This document shows positions 44,456-57,600 of a DNA stretch of 64,000 bases, in pieces. The DNA lies in contig CM060075.1 in assembly GCA_030533445.1 (NCBI GenBank), forward strand, positions 36,600,196 through 36,664,195, written 5' to 3'. The DNA comes from Cyprinodon diabolis (taxonomy: Eukaryota > Chordata > Actinopteri > Cyprinodontiformes > Cyprinodontidae). Numbering within the stretch: the stretch's first letter is position 1; each line of letters starts with the position of its first letter. The notes under the pieces are model-generated. The model had not been told where the DNA came from. It did no database searches and saw only the letters and a program-made list of their open reading frames with translations. Position numbers and translations under genes: made by a program.

Positions 44456-46167
44456 AACCGATCTGATATTAGCAAACCTACTATAACTCAGACCGTCATC
44501 ATCCCAGTTTTACGGTAATTTAGTCTGTTTTTTCACATAAGTGGAGCCCTATCCCATGTAAGAAAAGCAAACTAAAGTGTTTCTTTTTTTAAGCTGCTTT
44601 TTTTATTACAATAATCATTGGAGAAAACTTTGGCATTTGTAGCGGTTGAGAGTTAACTGTATAATTACCAGAAACATGCAACTTGTGAATCTAAGAGCAA
44701 AAGATCCTATTTTGTTTAGATCAATAGAAATGAGCTTCCAGACAGAGATTATCTGTTGCTCAGAAACCAAGGATGAAACATTTATATTTTCTCCTGCTTC
44801 CTCAGAGTTCCTTCAAACTGTATGAGAGATGTTGACCTTTGACCCTGATGGAGACAAGGTTTAATGCAGATATGCCTCTTCTTTCAATAAGTGCAACACC
44901 TGCACATCATCATTAGTCCTCAGCCTCTCCTCAGTAAGTATAAAATTGAAAAAATTTTTTTTATAAAGTTTTATATGAAAACTTGGATATTATAACTAAC
45001 CAATGATAAACCTGCACATTTTCCTCCCATGGATCATCAAGCTTCTTCTCTCCAGGTTTCCACTATCTTAGCGATTCACTGAGCTCTTCATCTCTAGGGG
45101 CCATTACATTCCTGAAGGATTCTTGGAGTTTGGATGTTTCATCTTTGATAATGAGTCTGATGGTCACTGGGCCTCTGCTTCCTTCCCTGTGTTTAATGTA
45201 CACTGTAGCTTGAGGAGACTGGATTCGGTGTCCATCATACATGATGAGCAGTTATCTTACTTTAAAGTCTGTGGTCGGAATTTTTGTCTGTTTTCAGGTC
45301 ATTGTTCCTACAGAGAATCTATTTTTTATCTAATTTAATCTGTCAATTTATTAAGGGTGATTTCTTATAGTAAATTAGGAACCATGTGAGCAGGAATAAA
45401 CTGGTTATTCTAAAAGCATAACTGATTGCTCAGACCTTGTTCTCTTTATTGAGCTGACCTCTCAGAAATGGCCTTATTTGTTGCAGGGGTCTGGCTGTAG
45501 CTGCTTTCCTTCTCCATAGCTGCCATTAGCCTGTGGTATTCCAAGGTCCTTACATTCCTCCTTATTCTCCCTTATAGAAGTTAATTTCCCTTTTTATGGA
45601 TAACCATCCCTCTCTTTGTCAACATCCCGCTACATTTCCACAGCTTGATTTATATTTCAACGTTCTTGTTGTTAGGATGGGCATCAAGTTTTGAGAAACG
45701 ACTGGAACCAGGACTAACATTGTCACTTTCCAGGAATCTTTCAAATAGTTTTAATCCTTGTTTTAATCCCTTGTAGACATTAACCTTCCATTGTTTGTCT
45801 ATGGCCACTGTATTGTGTATCATGGCTCGTCTTTGAAATGCTCTGCTGGTGTTTTGCACAATTTAGTTCCCTTACATAATCTGTTGCCCTGGTTTGGAAA
45901 GATGAATTCTACAATCTGCACAACAAAGGGCAAAAAAAAGATCTTTTATAGCATCATTGTTGTTATTCAATCTTTCAACCTGCAGTTTTGATAAAAAACA
46001 AAAAAGTATTTGATAAAGTTCAGTTTTTTTATTTATTTTTGTTGATTTATTTATTACAAATATAAAAGCTTTTAGAAAACATAATTTTTCTATGATTTTG
46101 TTAACCACTGTTCTAATGTCAAATATTAATGGATATTAGCAAGAATAGTTGTTTATAACTGTCAACT

Positions 46168-46250
46168 CCATCCATCCATCCATCCATCCATCCATCCATC
46201 CATCCATCCATCCATCCATCCATCCATCCATCCATCCATCCATCCATCCA
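46168..46250. repeat. (CATC)n microsatellite
   Basis: About 20 tandem CATC units lie within the intron-like part of copy C. They are absent from the corresponding part of copy B. Confidence 0.97.
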
Positions 46251-47034
46251 TGATTTCTGTCTTTGTTTTGATTTCTTCATTGCTGCACATCAGTATCCAG
46301 GAACAGAAAGTCAAATAAAAAATAATCCAGAATTATTTTGATAATTTAAAAATACCCAGTAAGATTGAACTGAAACAAATTAAGAAATAAAGGTGAACAA
46401 AATGTCTTTTAAGAGAATGTAAATGACTCATAATTAGTGGGTGGGTTTATTTTTCCCTTAATAAACAAGATAATCGGCAGTGGAAAATGTTTCACTATTC
46501 CTGTTTGTCTTATTTGACTTTACTTGTAAATGAACAGACAAATCAAATAGTGACTCTGGTATTAGTGGCCGTTGTCCTTTCAGCCACCGTCTCACCACAT
46601 GGTGGTACTATTGGGTTAAGGACTAAAGTCTCTGATCTATGACTTCTAATTTAAGCTTTTTTTGAGATTGTATGCTTACATTAAGGAGTTTTTATTCCCA
46701 GTAATGCTAAAAATGTCCTATAAAATACTTGTGTTTGCATTCATGCTGAGCCTCAATTTTATTTTCATAGTGGTGAGAAGTAAAGAGGTGTCCTCTGCCT
46801 GAGGCAAATGTAGAGCAGAACCTTAAGGCTTAAGTCTACCAAACATTGTGGCGATTTGTTTAACCTCATTAGACTAGAAGCAACAAACATCTATTTTATT
46901 GTATTTCAGCTCTGACTGTTGACATCAGTCTCCTGGTTTGATGCTGATTCAGGCCTATTATGAAAATAAATGGCCAATCAACTGGTCCGTTGTCTTCCTG
47001 GTTTCTGGCATAAAGGTTTTCTTTTTTTAATTTT

Positions 47035-47375
47035 GCTCCCAGCTTTAATTTTTAAGATTTGGAGCTGAGCCCGGTTATGATTTTTTAAAATCTGTTTTAA
47101 CCCTGGCTAGTGAAATTAAACAATGTGCTGAAAGCCTGAGTTCTTTTAAGTCAAAGTTAAATAAACCATGTGTTTGGAACTGCCTTTGAATTTTAAACTG
47201 TTAACTTAGGTATCATTGGTTCAAGTTTGTGGTCCAACTGTTTAATTTAATCATGATTTCATATTTACTTGCTTTTGTTTTCCTTCTATTTTACTATTTA
47301 GTTCATATAAAAGCACTTTTAGGTTTATTTGTACTGAATTGCGCTATACAAATAAACTTGCCTTGCCTTGTAAAG
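47035..47375 (+). mobile_element. L2-type LINE 3' tail in copy C
   Basis: The segment ends TACTGAATTGCGCTATACAAATAAACTTGCCTTGCC. It is paralogous to 37590-37895. Confidence 0.6.
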
Positions 47376-47513
47376 TTTGTGTTACGCTATTAAATCCTTA
47401 TTAAACATCTTTGATTTAATCTTGTGATTTCTGAGAGAAAAAAGAAACTTAACTCTCATCTTCTGGAGTTTAGGTCTAAATATTTGCTGGAGGCTTGTGC
47501 TAATACAAGAGTT

Positions 47514-49077
47514 TGCAAATTATTTCTTGTTCAGACTCTATGTTGCCTTAAAGGAACTTTTATTAGCAATATTTCTCTGTTTGTAGCTTAAACAAGCACA
47601 TTTATTATTATTTCAACTTTATACTTTATTAGCTAACAAGCTGGGGTTTGAAATTGTGTTTCATTCTGTTGTTCTTCTTTTCTAATCCCACTGTAATTTA
47701 TAGAGATTTTAAAATGACAAAATCAAAAAGAAAATTAGAAATTAAAATAAATGTTACAAATATGTTTATGTATGAAGTTCAGGTGAAAACGGACTCCTCC
47801 ATTCATAGGTCAGTATTAGTTGCAGATTATATTCCTGATACATATAAGGTCTTTTACTCCTTTCCCACTGGCCGAAAAAAACGGTATAAACCCAGGAACA
47901 ATCAGCTTTAGTGGCTGTGGGAACAACTCACAGAGGCGTGTCTAACCGAGTCCAATGACTCGGCAAGGGACCCGTGTAAAAATCGCCTCGGCTCTGATCA
48001 GCATGCAGTGGGAACACCAGAGCCGGGCTGACACCATTGAATACATACGGATGTCAACACACTGCATACCCTGGTAAGACAGAAAATAGAGCTAAACCAT
48101 AAAGCACACTGACTAAAGCCTGGTTTCTCCACATGTTGCTCTCCATTGTTTACTTTCCTGATTTCTGTCGCACTGTTGACATCATCAATGCTAACCCAGC
48201 ATGATGGTGTCACCAGACACGTAGCATGAGGAGGACAGAGGCCACACAGCTTGCCAGCTAGGGGTCAGACCCAGCTTTTTTTGCCAATGGGCTGCTGATA
48301 GTTAGCAGTTTGACCCATGTTTGAAAAACACGTGTTAACCTGCAAATTTTAGTGGGAAAGAGGCTATGGAGAGAGGGTGCAGAGATAAAGAGGTCAAGGT
48401 TCTTAATTTAGCAGATGATTCGATACTATCCGACTCTCACCATTTTCCATGAGAAAAACATATTTTTATACAAAATAACTACAACAGCTCTTTGTTAGAG
48501 ATATGAAGCACAGAATGTGGAGTTCCCTCATTTATGTAGGATTTAAAGTAGAGCTGCCACTGGATGAGGTTCCTTTTTGTTTTGCATACATCTTGAAGAA
48601 ATTCTAGATGTTCTTTTATTGAAAAACCAATAATAGAACTTGCTGTATGAAAATGATATCTCTTCTCCTGGGAACACCAAGGGATCCCCCAAAAGTGTTG
48701 GAGTAGTTTACATTGAATTGCATAGATTAATCAGAGACATTTTCCACAGTCAGATCTGGCCTACAAACCTTTCTATAGTCAAGCTTAAAGGGGTCATAGA
48801 ATGATTCCATAGGGTATTTGGTGCTGGCCCTTAAGGTCTCTGAATAGGGTGTGTAACATTGGTTGGGTTGAAAATGGCATATTTGCAGTTCTATGCACCC
48901 TAATCCAAGCCTGGTTAAAAGCCCTAGAATAAAACAACAGTTTTTTTGCCTTTTACGGTATGCTTATTAATATTTAGATAAGCTGTGCGCTGATTGGTTG
49001 GTTTAAAATGAGCGAAGCTGCTAAGCAAAGACACATTGTAGCAACAAGCACTCACTCACTGAAACATCCAAATTGTT
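47514..49077. other. Intergenic sequence with possible repeat fragments
   Basis: 47860-48100 is GC-richer (ACTGGCCGAAAAAAACGG and GACTCGGCAAGGGACCCG phrases). 48785-49020 has a GGGGTCATAGAATGATT start and a CGCTGATTGGTTGG phrase. Both look like interspersed repeats by style. No genes are seen. Confidence 0.3.
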
Positions 49078-49420
49078 GGTAGGGTGACCAGACATCCTCT
49101 TTTTCCCGGACATGTCCTACTTTTCATACCTAAAAAAATGCCAGGGGGGGATTTCCAAATCGTCTGGGATTTTGGTCGACTACAGCGCAACACAAAGTCG
49201 AAGCACACCGGGCATTCAAACGAAGCTGTCAGCCCCGGGGCTGGTCCGGGAACCCTGACAGACGGGGGCAGGGAGCCAGTGGGGGACGGAGCGATCAAAC
49301 CCGACCCCGTGACTATAACCTGGACACCGGCGGCCCCGTGCTTCCCTCCGCCTGCCTTACTGGCCCACAGCCCCCCTCCTCTGGCTGAGGAAAGGCGGCT
49401 CATGGCTCTCAGCTGAGGTC
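49078..49420. repeat. GC-rich repeat starting TAGGGTGACCAGACATCC
   Basis: The start phrase is a recurrent vertebrate repeat beginning. The rest is a 300-bp GC-rich block with open frames on both strands but no protein motif. Confidence 0.4.
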
Positions 49421-49913
49421 TGGTCCAGTCAGTGGCCCAGGAGTCGACACTTCATGCTAGCATTGCTATCAACAGCTTAGCGACCGAGTCATACTTACAG
49501 CTTGCTGTTGTGATGGCCTTACGGTCCGAACAGCCCCTCGTTTCAGTGAAAGAAGTTTAGCAAATCCTGCCTTGAACTGTCCAAGATTTTGAAAGCTGTC
49601 TTCGGTAAAATGCATAGAGTAAATGAACAGCGGAGCATCAAATTTTGCAGGGTTTTTTTGATAGACAAAAATAAGCCATGAATGTTGAGTCCTCAGTTTC
49701 TTGGGAAGAGTTTGAAAAATGTTCCCTTTCTCTGTGCTGCCTGGAACACTGCATTTACGTCCATGGTTCTGGCTCATTTTCAATAGAGGAACTGCCTGCT
49801 TTGTGATTCTTGTCAAAGTAAACCCAACTTTAGGCTAAACAGCTAAACTGGTGTCTTACATCTTTGTGACCTCTATTCATGTTCTTGGGCCAGTGATCAA
49901 GTGGGCTGGTCTG

Positions 49914-50095
49914 TACAGGTCCTTCTCAAAATATTAGCATATTGTGATAAAGTTAATTATTTTCCATAATATAATGATAATACTTGAACATTCATATATT
50001 TTAGATTCATTGCACACTAATGGAAATATTTCAGGTCTTTTATTGTCTTAATACGGATGATTTTGGCATACAGCTCATGAAAACCCAAGGAACCC
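49914..50095. mobile_element. Tc1/mariner terminal fragment
   Basis: TACAGGTCCTTCTCAAAATA, then TTAGCATATTGTGATAAAGTT and CATTGCACACTAATGGAAAT, match the arm of a Tc1-like family widespread in fish. It ends at GCTCATGAAAACCC, with no transposase or second end. Confidence 0.7.
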
Positions 50096-50224
50096 AGGAA
50101 CTAGAACTAGTTCTTATGCTTCACTTATCTGGAACAAACTCCTGAAAGCCTGAGTTTTTTTAAATCAAAGTTAAAAACCCATTGTTTGGAGCTGCCTTTG
50201 ACTGGTAAATGGAGGTATCATTAG

Positions 50225-50350
50225 TAGTGTTGCATTAATACCGATACCAGTATCGGACAGGGCCCTGATCCAGCACTAAAATGGTGGTATCGGTATTGGC
50301 TAGTACCAACAAATAGGGCACTGATACCATTTTTGAGAGCCATCTATTTT
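50225..50350. repeat. Partly palindromic MITE-like repeat (ACCGATACCAGTATCGG)
   Basis: The sequence around ATACCGATACCAGTATCGG is self-complementary and recurs as GGTGGTATCGGTATTGGC and GGGCACTGATACC. This style is common to fish non-autonomous hAT elements. Confidence 0.5.
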
Positions 50351-51549
50351 TATTAAATATAACTTTTCCTGTCATTATAATCAAAAAAGTTTACTTTTAA
50401 AAGTTTACTAGATTAACAGAAGGAGGACCAGTGGTTTACTGGTTTACTGGTTCCTATCTGTCCTGTTCCCAGACTGGTTTCAGATAACAGAGGAAAAATA
50501 TTTTATACAGGAATAATAAAAGGGAAAAGCAAAATTGTAATCTTTTCATTATGCTATATTTAACTAAAAGGCCCAACCTCCTATAAAAGGTAAAACAGAC
50601 ATGCTAATTCAATACAATTTTTCAGAATCATCACTTTGATCCAAAGTTTACAAAATATTAATAGAAACAAAAGTCCTTATGGTTGTTTTTTAAAACCTAA
50701 AATGTAGCCTAGACGAAAGTCCAACTGATGAACTGAATTATTTACCTTCATCGGCCTCCAAAAAGCAAATCAGCTTTGAAAAACACCTCCAAGCCCAATC
50801 AGCATCCAGATTTCATCTTAAAAATCTCCAAATCTACAACTTTATCTGCTCCCCAGCCAAAACGCAGGCAGTGGTTGTGCTATGTCTGATCTGATTCAGA
50901 TGACCCACACTCAACCCACCTCAATCCCCTTCTCCAACATCGTAGCTTCATCTGACTTTTCCATGGTGCTTCTTCTACTTCATCCCCATCAGTAAGTAAT
51001 TCTTTCAGGAGTCTTACTGCATCCCTTGTCTCATCTCAACAATGCTTCAATTGAATAAGTTTAAATGTCCTGCCTCATTTCCTGCCAGAAGTATTTATAT
51101 CCTTTCAGCTTTTTAACATTTTGCCATGTTGAAACCACAAATCTCAGTGCAATTCATGATCAACTGAAACAAAATTATTTCTTCAATCACATATCAAAGG
51201 CAAGGTGTTAAAATCATTCAATCATTAAATAAATCATGCAGCAGATGGCTTACTCTTTCTGCGCTATGTGGCATAGCTTCTTGTATTTTACCTAAAATTT
51301 GAGAAGTGTGCTTCAGTCTGTATTGCCTATGACTTTCAGGGCTTCTACAACCTTTTTAATTCCTTTTTGCTTTTTTAATAAATGCTACCTCTTGGAAAAG
51401 TCTCTTTATTTATTGCAAACTTTTGAGCACTATTGAAACAATACCATTAACAGATTTTAAAAATGGATCCGTCTCAAGCACACCAGATGCAACTATGCAC
51501 CCTGAGGTTGGTTACATCAGAACATCTCCACCTTTCTTGTGTATTTCCT

Positions 51550-51815
51550 TTTTTGTGCTTAAAGCCTGAGTTCTTTTAATTAAAATTTAAAAACCTATTT
51601 ATTTAGAACAGCCTTTGACTGTTACTGTTACCTGAGGTTGAAGTTCGTGGTCCAACAATTTGGTTTACTACCTGTTTTATCATGTCTCTATCTTTACTTG
51701 CTTTCATTCTGCTTTTATTTTGCTTCTTTTGTCATTTTTATTACATTCAAAGCACTTTGAATTGTCTATGTACTGATCTTTGCCATAAAAATAAACATGC
51801 CTTGCAACAATGAAC
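51550..51815 (+). mobile_element. L2-type LINE 3' tail
   Basis: The segment ends AAGCACTTTGAATTGTCTATG and then ATAAAAATAAACATGCCTTG. It is of the same family as 37590 and 47035. A shorter piece of the same body lies at 50140-50220. Confidence 0.6.
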
Positions 51816-53577
51816 AAAATCTACACAAATTTCTCACAAAAAGTACCAAGTTTTACACAAATGCATTTTGAATTACGAGTCAAAGGATTCCAGTTAATCC
51901 GGCCCCACATGTAAATTTATATCTAAACATAGATGAGTCATGCATCCTGCATTACCCTTTGAAAAATATTCAAACAGGTTCTATCTCTGGCTCTAGACTT
52001 TTGTCAATTGGCCTATTGACATCACCTTCAGATAGGGAAATCATGTTTAATACAGAAAAGCAAACAGAATTCAAAATTGGCTTGAAAGCATGATTGACTG
52101 TACACAGAAACAAAGCTGAACAGGACAACTCTTTGAGAGATGTAAATTTCCTCCCATTCATTCAGTAATACAAGAACAGCAACTGCAGGAGATACTGAAC
52201 CTGTAGCTTTAAGCAGTGACAAATATACACATGGTAGATTGCCTTCATTCTGAATAAAGCTTGGAGTGAATAAACATATGTAATGATCTGATATTTTGAT
52301 TCTGAGCTCCATATAATGGGTACATTGAAATTATCAAAACATTTCTGATCAAAACAAATTTCAATCCAATAAAGCAATTTTAGGTGTGTGAAAACATGGA
52401 AGTGCAGTAGGTTCTGTGACAAAATAAATATGTAATCTACATATTGGGTAGATGTTCACTCACTTGGCTTTGCTCAAGCATTTATGGTCACCAGATGTGT
52501 GATCTTGCGACCATCTTGAGCCAGAAACAACTACAGGGAGCAATGAGGTAACATCTATGTATGCACATCAAAAAAGTTACTATCATGCAAAACTGTGTTG
52601 ATATTGCCCAAAACAAACAAACATATGGTTGTTACATATAATCATTAAATTAGATGCTGCCACAACAGTTTATATTAAAATTAAAAATATGCTTAATTTA
52701 AAAAGTTTCTCTTCACTGTCTCCAAAATATATTGTCAGCTCAGCATGACTCAGTGTGTCTGTTTGCTCAGAGTTCTGCCTCCAATTCCAATTAACAGAGC
52801 TCGGTTCCACACCTGTTAAACTATATAGGTAATTTTTTTTTGGCTCTTTTGTGTTTGTACTTTAAACATTTCTCTGTTGTTTAATTATGCTCTGTAGGTC
52901 CTGCCATACCTTGTTTAGAAAATAATGTGGATAAACAGCACACTTTATGAATTTAATAAGGGCAAAAACTTATTTTGACTCCATGCTGTCCATTTATTCT
53001 TGTGATGTTTTCTTTTTACATTTGGATTTATTGCTGTGAAATCTGTTAGATGTTTTTCATTTGATTTTTTAGTTTCTTTGATTCTTAGTGCACATTTCCA
53101 CCATTGGTCCAGCCCAGTCATTGGTCAAGAAAACAAAAAAAGTGAGAAACTTCACATTTGATGCAGTTTACTTTCAAAAAGTTGTACAGACAGAACCAAG
53201 CAACTTCACAGTTTAAATAAATATTCCAGTCAAGATGAAAAGTTAGAAAAAAAAAATTGAACTGTTTTGTCTAAAGATTCTGTCTTTTAATTTGATTTAC
53301 TCTTTTGCTACTCCAATGCACTCCTCTTACTCCACATCCTCGCTTCTTGCTACTTCTGGTACATTACAATGGGCACACAACTGCTACAGGTTTTATAAAC
53401 CATCCTGACACCAGCAGTTGTAATTGTGTCTGGACATGGTTCTAGGGTGATGTAGTCTCCACACTCTGGCATTGCTTCAAGCAATTCAACGGTTTGGTGT
53501 TAAACTACTACGAATTCACCTTAGTCTCCTACCTTTCCAAGCAGCAAGTTTTGCCCCATATAGAGACTTTCACCTTG
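51816..53577. other. AT-rich intergenic sequence, nothing recognised
   Basis: Only short, motif-free frames are seen on both strands. Confidence 0.4.
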
Positions 53578-53950
53578 TCACGGTTTTATTTTTTGTTTTT
53601 TTTGTTTTATCTTTGAGTTTTCATTGGTTTTATTTCCATTTTGTGTTATTCTAGTTATTTTTGATTGTATTTGAGTTCTTAGGTATTTATTGTTTTCCCT
53701 CTGTTGCCCTCTTGTGTCAGTCTCCATTTCCCTAGCTCCCTTCTAGACTCCTCTGTTCACATCTGCTCCCAATCTGCAGATTAGCCTGGTCTTTGCTTCT
53801 CTCTCCCATACATGCACCTCCTGCTTAGTCACTGTGGCTGGTTTGTCGTTATTTCTTTGCCCCCTCGTGTGGGTATTCCTGGCTCTTAGTTTTTGTGGAT
53901 TTTGTGTATTTATGTATTGGGATTTTTGCTTGTTACCCTTTTTTGTTATT
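53578..53950. repeat. Likely interspersed repeat (TGTCACGG start)
   Basis: A T-rich 370-bp block starts TGTCACGG and ends near TTATTAAATCTGCAAATAA. It resembles the class of repeat noted at 42883 in its start only. Confidence 0.4.
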
Positions 53951-54299
53951 AAATCTGCAAATAACCACCTTCAGATTCAGTGTCTTCCCACACGTATAGC
54001 TAAAACTTGCACTTTTTCTCAATCATTACCAAATTTTAGTAAGTTTTTCTTCGACATGAGGTGCCCTTTTGGTAACAATTTCCTCAAAATCCTTTCATAA
54101 GTATATAAAAATGGCCCAGTGTGTGTCTGAAGCCTCTGGTGTCTGTTCTGCTCTTACCTTCTTCACTACGTACTTTTTTTCTTTGATCAGTAAATCTAGA
54201 CTTGGCTCTAAATCTAGACTTCAAGAGAGGCATGCCTCACCTTTCCTGTGTTTTTGTTTTCTGTATAATACTTCTACACTTTTCCTATGCTGAAGCTGT

Positions 54300-54500
54300 C
54301 AATAGAAGGGAACTGCTTGTTCCACCAAATATTGATAATGAATCCTTTAAAAAAATCCTGCATCTGGATTATGATATGGATCATCACCAAAATTTTACAG
54401 ATTGTTTCTTGGACTGGGGTGCACCTTTGGTGAAAACACAAACAAACTTGCCTAACAACATAACCTCCTTGGACAGACAGATAGATAGAAGACAAACTGA
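54300..54500 (+). repeat. Repeat family X, left flank of the tandem array
   Basis: GGGAACTGCTTGT, then ATCCTGCATCTGGATTATGAT, ATCACCAAAAT and GACTGGGGTGCACC recur at 58636-58850 in the same orientation. The latter copy ends in ATAACTTTTCAAGTTATC and GACAGACAGAAA, the style of an RTE-like LINE 3' end. Confidence 0.5.
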
Positions 54501-54640
54501 TTTTACCTGCAACCTGATTTACTTTCCACTGTTCTTTCCTATTTAAGCTGAAAGGTCATGCATGTCTGATAATATGCAGACACAACTGTTTCTTGCTACT
54601 GTAATACACACATATATAACTTCTGAATTTATGGCTACCT

Positions 54641-57600
54641 TTACCACCCATACAACATTTAAATTACAAAGAAAAATAAATGTATATTCATTCTGCTGTT
54701 CATTTCAATGCATACATGTCTGCATTTATTCAAAGACATTTTCCCTTTTGTATTTATTTGTAAGTAACTGTTATTTGACCTATTTTTTTGTTGTTTTAGT
54801 TTTTACTGTATGTTCTGCTCTCGGTATTTTGGTCCATCACATAACTTCCTTGTACAATACTACCACTGTCAGAGATGCAAATCAATGTCAAAGCAGCCTC
54901 ATCATTTTGAATAAGTGAAATGAAGAAAACAAACACAGCACCGCTCCCAGTTTGAACATTTTTCTATTTCTCCAATTAATGAGAGTTCACTAATGACATT
55001 AAAGTGATACTTGCATAAGACTTCTTTAGACTGGCTATCTCTGTTATGGATCAACACCTCAATTCATAATTCATAATAGTGGTGAATGACGGCAAAGGTA
55101 TATCTTCAGTTTATTGCCCAGGCCTATTTGTGCATATATCCTTCAGGAGTTTACTTTTTTCCTGCACTGAAAATTCTGGAAATTAGTGAGAGAAGTCACT
55201 GAAATTGTTCAGAGGGAGACAACATTAAAACTCAGGGGTCTCCGACGTAAATCGAGAGAATTGGCAAGTATGGAACACTGGAAGTTCTCCATTAGCTTTG
55301 AGCATGTAGAGCATTTTTTAGCAGGACACTGATAACTATATTATGAGTGCTGGAGAGAGACAAAGCAGGGCAAACGTAAGCAAACTCACTTCTGCAGATG
55401 CTACTGCTTCAAATACAGACCTCCTTCACATAAAGCATGTTATTTAATAGTTAAGTTATTTGACTTTGACTGCTCATGATGAACTGACTGCACAGATGTT
55501 TTTAGGTGGACTTCTTGCACTTTCACTTAAAATATTTTAAAACTATTTTTAAAACCAAGCAGCTTTCTGGCTTGCAACAACAGAAAAGACCAGATGAACA
55601 ACCAAGCTATTAAAATGTCAAAGCCTCAAAGCATCTTGAACAGCATTTGACCCAGCATCCAAATTTTCATACGTTTTGGACGTTTTTCCCCGAAAATAAA
55701 GATCAGTGCGCATGCGCAGGTAGACGGACGAAAAAAAGCAGATCCGCGGACAGACGTAAAACTGGGAAAAACAGTGCAATAATCACTTCTTGATGTCTCG
55801 AACTACGTTGCTTGCTGTTTTGTAACTTAGGGATAGGGTCAGGGTTAGGGTTAATTGTATGTTAAATTCTATGTTATTGAATAGTGCGCATCTTACCACC
55901 CATACAACATTTAAATTACAAAGAAAAATAAATGTATATTCATTCTGCTGTTCATTTCAATGCGTACATGTCTGCATTTATTCAAAGACATTTTCCCTTT
56001 TGTATTTATTTGTAAGTAACTGTTATTTGACCTATTTTTTTGTTGTTTTAGTTTTTACTGTATGTTCTGCTCTCGGTATTTTGGTCCATCACATAACTTC
56101 CTTGTACAATACTACCACTGTCAGAGATGCAAATCAATGTCAAAGCAGCCTCATCATTTTGAATAAGTGAAATGAAGAAAACAAACACAGCACCGCTCCC
56201 AGTTTGAACATTTTTCTATTTCTCCAATTAATGAGAGTTCACTAATGACATTAAAGTGATACTTGCATAAGACTTCTTTAGACTGGCTATCTCTGTTATG
56301 GATCAACACCTCAATTCATAATTCATAATAGTGGTGAATGACGGCAAAGGTATATCTTCAGTTTATTGCCCAGGCCTATTTGTGCATATATCCTTCAGGA
56401 GTTTACTTTTTTCCTGCACTGAAAATTCTGGAAATTAGTGAGAGAAGTCACTGAAATTGTTCAGAGGGAGACAACATTAAAACTCAGGGGTCTCCGACGT
56501 AAATCGAGAGAATTGGCAAGTATGGAACACTGGAAGTTCTCCATTAGCTTTGAGCATGTAGAGCATTTTTTAGCAGGACACTGATAACTATATTATGAGT
56601 GCTGGAGAGAGACAAAGCAGGGCAAACGTAAGCAAACTCACTTCTGCAGATGCTACTGCTTCAAATACAGACCTCCTTCACATAAAGCATGTTATTTAAT
56701 AGTTAAGTTATTTGACTTTGACTGCTCATGATGAACTGACTGCACAGATGTTTTTAGGTGGACTTCTTGCACTTTCACTTAAAATATTTTAAAACTATTT
56801 TTAAAACCAAGCAGCTTTCTGGCTTGCAACAACAGAAAAGACCAGATGAACAACCAAGCTATTAAAATGTCAAAGCCTCAAAGCATCTTGAACAGCATTT
56901 GACCCAGCATCCAAATTTTCATACGTTTTGGACGTTTTTCCCCGAAAATAAAGATCAGTGCGCATGCGCAGGTAGACGGACGAAAAAAAGCAGATCCGCG
57001 GACAGACGTAAAACTGGGAAAAACAGTGCAATAATCACTTCTTGATGTCTCGAACTACGTTGCTTGCTGTTTTGTAACTTAGGGATAGGGTCAGGGTTAG
57101 GGTTAATTGTATGTTAAATTCTATGTTATTGAATGGTGCGCATCTTACCACCCATACAACATTTAAATTACAAAGAAAAATAAATGTATATTCATTCTGC
57201 TGTTCATTTCAATGCGTACATGTCTGCATTTATTCAAAGACATTTTCCCTTTTGTATTTATTTGTAAGTAACTGTTATTTGACCTATTTTTTTGTTGTTT
57301 TAGTTTTTACTGTATGTTCTGCTCTCGGTATTTTGGTCCATCACATAACTTCCTTGTACAATACTACCACTGTCAGAGATGCAAATCAATGTCAAAGCAG
57401 CCTCATCATTTTGAATAAGTGAAATGAAGAAAACAAACACAGCACCGCTCCCAGTTTGAACATTTTTCAATTTCTCCAATTAATGAGAGTTCACTAATGA
57501 CATTAAAGTGATACTTGCATAAGACTTCTTTAGACTGGCTATCTCTGTTATGGATCAACACCTCAATTCATAATTCATAATAGTGGTGAATGACGGCAAA

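Larger units (their letters stand above)
44456..47513 (+). pseudogene. Copy C: truncated duplicate of gene B, dead
   Basis: The copy starts in the middle of the gene B exon-3 counterpart (CCGATCTGATATTAGCAAACC) with no signal-peptide exon. The exon-4 counterpart (about 44805-44935) has lost about 11 bp and carries stops. The conserved 71-codon frame follows (45098-45341), then intron sequence matching 32770-32877, 33465-33980 and finally 37217-37957 of copy B. Everything between 33980 and 37217 of copy B, including exons 5-11, is deleted at about 46645. It carries no hAT insertion. Confidence 0.8.

Noticed and set aside
49056..49416. Overlapping 110-115-codon frames on both strands
   Set aside because: They lie in a GC-rich repeat; open frames in both directions argue against coding.
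51090..51240. Possible Tc1 arm (GTATTTATATCCTTTC and CATGTTGAAACCACAA)
   Set aside because: Resemblance to a fish Tc1 end is weak and no second end was found.
54562..54918. 118-codon frame with counterparts at 55859-56170 and 57111-57422
   Set aside because: It is kept only because the DNA is tandemly duplicated. Composition is hydrophobic by AT bias and there is no motif or start context.
55840..55865. Interstitial telomere array
   Set aside because: Only about two TTAGGG-like units occur per copy, too few to call a telomeric repeat tract.
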